64,000 nucleotides of DNA, taken from Turbatrix aceti. Taxonomy: Eukaryota; Nematoda; Chromadorea; Rhabditida; Panagrolaimidae. Shown piece after piece: positions 61,433-64,000 of this stretch. Below the pieces are notes generated by a model. It did no database searches. It saw only the letters and a list, made by a program, of their open reading frames with translations, and was not told the DNA's origin. Position 1 is the first letter of the stretch, and each line of letters opens with the position of its first letter. The stretch is taken from the NCBI GenBank assembly GCA_963969345.1, contig OZ017768.1, positions 11,448,193-11,512,192 on the forward strand, written 5' to 3'. The position numbers and the translations under genes were made by a program.

Positions 61433-62634
61433 AAATAGTTGTTGCCTGTGTCATAACAACAATTTTTATCTTTGCTCGAGTCACATTGATTGCCATTGTA
61501 TTCTTTCCAATCATACAAATGTGACGTCGGTTTCTGTTACGCTGTAAACTTTGTCTTTGGGAACCTGAAAGGAGTTGAGTAAAAGGTTTCGGTTTTTTGT
61601 CTTTAAAACTCGCATTTAGGATATTTTGCGTGAATTGTGAATTGTATATCTTGCCTATATCGATGTCCGATTCTTCCTGAACATAGGCTTTGAGCAGAGC
61701 GAGAACTTGCGTCGTCTCCGGATACCCACCCACCCGGACGTGGTTTAGGCCGTCGGAGAATCGGTTCAGCGCTTCTCGCGCGGTTGTCACGAACAAGCCA
61801 GCTGCAATTTCAGGCGACTCGGCGTAGAAAGGGGCTACGTAGGCTGCGTGGATGAGGGTTTGAGTCCGAATCAGACAGAAACCGACGACTTCACCGGATT
61901 CGTTTATTCCGATCTGAAATGCCGAGTTTTTTTATCGCTTTTTTGTACCTGTGGCGCTACCTTAAAGACGGACCGGGGTTGAGAGCACTGCAGCTGTAAG
62001 TACTTGTCTCTGTTGCCACCGGACAGGAATTTGTGGTCATAGGCAAAAATGGAAGGCCAATCGGACTTGCTGGGGCTTTTTACAGTGATACCGGGTGCTT
62101 TGGGATTCTCGGCCGGAAGGCGGATTTTTGAAAGATCGATTTCGATGTCTTTCAGTGTCTCCGGTGCTCGAAGGCCGAATCCGAATGTTTTTTCGTACTT
62201 GTGAGTCATACTCTGGACTGGAAGGGTGGATTTTAACTTTTTTTTAATTTTATGCATGCAAACTCACCGCCATAGAGCCCCTTATTAGGCAGCCCAACAT
62301 CGCTTGACATAACTTTGTTTGACAGTACTAGGGCCAGTCCATGTCCTCTGTAGTCGGGGTGGACAAATACCATACCGATCATCGTGACGAGAGGTTTTCC
62401 GTCGGCGTAATGGTTCACACCGGAAGCACATCCGACAGCCTTGTCTTTATCTACGTCGATGGCTACGTAAAGGCTGAAGTTGTCGTCGCCGAATCCCTGT
62501 CGCCAGATGGAGAGGTCGCTTTCAGTGTTGAACCATTTTTCGTAGCGTGAGACGTCGCTGACAAGCTGCTTCCAGTACAGCGGATTGTCGGGGTTTCGTA
62601 CAATTTTCAGACTGAGCGCAGGTGCTGTTGCCAT
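61413..62634 (-). CDS. GNAT-family N-acetyltransferase, two-domain nematode type
   Basis: Three exons join in frame: 62634-62268, 62217-61961 and 61913-61413, giving 374 residues. The start is MATAPALS, the first in-frame ATG of the open region. Residues 45-120 carry the GNAT fold: a beta strand (LYVAIDVDKDKAVGCASGV), then motif A MVFVHPDYRGHGLALVLSNK at 88-107, whose RGHG loop binds acetyl-CoA pyrophosphate. The C-terminal half (GEVVGFCLIRTQTLIHAAYVAPFYAESPEIA, then LNHVRVGGYP) is a second GNAT-like half as in DUF1248/YitH-like proteins abundant in nematodes. Substrate unknown. The last 13 or so residues (MTQATTIYQFLRK) come from a repeat also found at 59156, so the original C-terminus may have been replaced. 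A possible donor inside CTTTCAG|GTTCCC would give another end. The gene is divergent from RBFA. Confidence 0.85.
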
Positions 62635-62971
62635 GTTAAGGAGCTTGGTGTAGGCGATGAAATGAAACCAGTGCAGGGTTTCCTGGCTAGAGTCGTCGAC
62701 TTTGGAACAACTCAGTCTAGGACGCACACGTAAGCGTATGTAAAGTGTGTGCTGGAGTAGTTCTGTCTGGGCTTATGCTAGAGTAGAGACCAACGGGAAC
62801 CGCACACACGGCTGGCTGATGCATCTGTTTCTATCAAAGTGTGAGCAATAATGAACATATTTTTAATCGGGTTCATTATGGGGAGCAATAATGAACCCGA
62901 TTATTTTTTTTATTACAGAACTGATTTTTGATCCTAGGAGGTAATTTTGATTACCAAAATTTGTTTTTCAG
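62635..62971. promoter_or_regulatory. Divergent promoter region, GNAT / RBFA
   Basis: 337 bp separate the two start codons. The segment TAATGAACCCGATT occurs once complete at 62889-62901 and in inverted form at 62863-62877, giving a short hairpin. The RBFA ATG follows TTTTTCAG directly, as expected for a trans-splice acceptor or a 5' UTR intron. Confidence 0.45.
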
Positions 62972-63827
62972 ATGTTGAGACATCTGCTCTCCAGACGTTT
63001 TTTATCTTCTACATCTGCTGCCTATGCATCCGGCTGCGGGCCGAAACAGCGTCTGAAAGGCAGACGGTCCTCGACGACAACTGCGACTCCCATGAATTCT
63101 GCCTTCTTTGACCACAGCTTCTCTAAAGTTTTCACCCGTCGATTCATGGAGCGGTTTGGGTCCACAGCGGTCGACGATGCTATGCTGGTTCTCAACCCCG
63201 GAGGCAAGATGAAGGCACGACGTCTCGATGAAAAGAAGCGGAAACAGCTTGCCACGCTCTACTTTGAGACCATATCGACGATTGTCTGTGAGGTGCCCGG
63301 TGCCGCGGACGTCGGAGTCGTGATCACGAAAGTCGACGTCTCGCAGCACTTCACAGAGCTCAAGGTGTTCTGGAAGGCGTACGGCAACGAGAAGGACATC
63401 GTGGTCAAGTCGACGCTCGAGAACGCTGCAAACGATATTCGTCGGAAGCTGAGCACGTCATTGTACCACTCCAACGTTCCTCCTGTCGTTTTTATACCCG
63501 ATAGATTCGAACTGGTCGTCGAGGTGAATTTTTTTTGTTTTTTTGGATTGTTTTGATGATTTTTTGTAGGAAATGAACAAACTTTTCGAGGCGGCTGATT
63601 ACGGCATGCAGTACAGGGCTGTTAGCCACACCGGCGCCGTTCTCGGATCGAAGAACGATGACGGCAGCCAAGCGCCTCAAAGGGCTGAGAAGGTGCCCAG
63701 ATTTGTGCTTGCAAAACGGGAGAAGATGGCGCGAAGGGATGCGGCTAGAAAAGAAACTGCCGAGGAAGACAGGGCATCTGAAGTTCAGGGATCGGTGGAC
63801 AGTGATGGTAATTCTTTTATAAAATAA
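62972..63827 (+). CDS. RBFA: Mitochondrial ribosome-binding factor A homologue
   Basis: Two exons join in frame: 62972-63523 and 63570-63827 (GAG|GTGAAT ... TTTGTAG|GAA), giving 269 residues. The N-terminus (MLRHLLSRRFLSSTSAAYA) is a typical mitochondrial presequence. The KH-type RbfA domain covers roughly residues 80-200: KKRKQLATLYFETISTIV, VVITKVDVSQHFTELKVFW, then LSTSLYHSNVPPVVFIPD and the closing MNKLFEAADYG. The VPPVVF.PD block and LF.AADYG tail match animal RBFA. These proteins bind the maturing small ribosomal subunit near helix 44/45 of the rRNA and help its late assembly. The C-terminus is a charged Ala/Glu/Arg tail. The ATG directly follows a TTTTTCAG acceptor. AATAAA overlaps the stop codon. 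Confidence 0.88.
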
Positions 63828-64000
63828 ATAGTTTTTGTTTGGTGCACGTTAAGTCGAAAAGAACATTTTGTAAATAATGATTAGCCATAAAATGCAAATT
63901 TTAATAAATTTTTTGGATGACATGATATCACGTTTGCTCGTGAGAACTCATCAGAATCCATCTATCAGCGAGGTATCCTTAGACTGAAGAAATTCCCTGT
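63828..64000. other. Right edge, 3' flank of RBFA
   Basis: AT-rich sequence follows the RBFA stop. No other feature is visible before the end of the window. Confidence 0.5.

Overview
This window is eukaryotic and most likely nematode. It is AT-rich. Its recognisable genes are broken by short introns, mostly 40-130 bp, with GTRAGT-like donors and TTTCAG/TTTTAG acceptors. One gene carries a complete 12-cysteine DB module, and another is a GNAT acetyltransferase of a form I associate with nematodes. The genus cannot be named from the sequence alone. Eight genes could be assembled from exons whose splice phases agree: an SLC10-type transporter, the AMPK beta subunit, an EBAG9 homologue, a secreted DB-module protein nested in an EBAG9 intron, a SnoaL/DUF4440-like small protein, a TOCA-type F-BAR/HR1/SH3 adaptor, a GNAT acetyltransferase and a mitochondrial ribosome-binding factor A (RBFA) homologue. 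Two further spliced loci (0.9-5.7 kb, minus; 60.4-61.3 kb, plus) have good splice signals but no recognised product.

Layout. 1-5.7 kb: an unrecognised minus-strand multi-exon gene, with a LINE 3' fragment in one intron. 5.7-13 kb: AT-rich DNA with a hAT-like MITE inside LINE tails, a foldback element and a few small coding-like islands. 13.1-15.2 kb: SLC10 transporter (minus). 15.4-24.4 kb: dense repeats, with a TA-flanked MITE, a large foldback, four GC-cored hAT-like MITEs and LINE tails. 24.5-32 kb: AMPK beta (minus) and EBAG9 (plus) are divergent, and the DB-module gene lies on the opposite strand inside the 5.5 kb last intron of EBAG9. 34.1-34.8 kb: SnoaL-like gene (minus). 35.9-39.3 kb: two foldback elements, one flanked by TTAA. 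39.4-42.4 kb: TOCA-type adaptor (minus). 42.4-55.7 kb: almost gene-free AT-rich DNA with scattered repeat debris. 55.7-61.3 kb: a decayed copy of a GNAT exon, a SINE with a 14-bp target-site duplication, LINE remnants, a palindromic MITE and the unassigned spliced transcript. 61.4-63.8 kb: GNAT acetyltransferase (minus) divergent from RBFA (plus).

The genes do not form one pathway. AMPK beta is a cytosolic energy-sensor scaffold, the EBAG9 homologue is probably a Golgi/secretory protein, TOCA couples membrane curvature to actin, RBFA acts on the mitochondrial small ribosomal subunit, and the SLC10-like and DB proteins are membrane or secreted. The strongest non-gene signal is the mobile-element landscape. 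Several hAT-like MITEs (TIRs starting CA, 8-bp target-site duplications in three) have different ends, yet each has a core built from a short GC-rich palindromic motif. Two foldback families also share an inner segment. No CRISPR array, operon or prokaryotic system is present.
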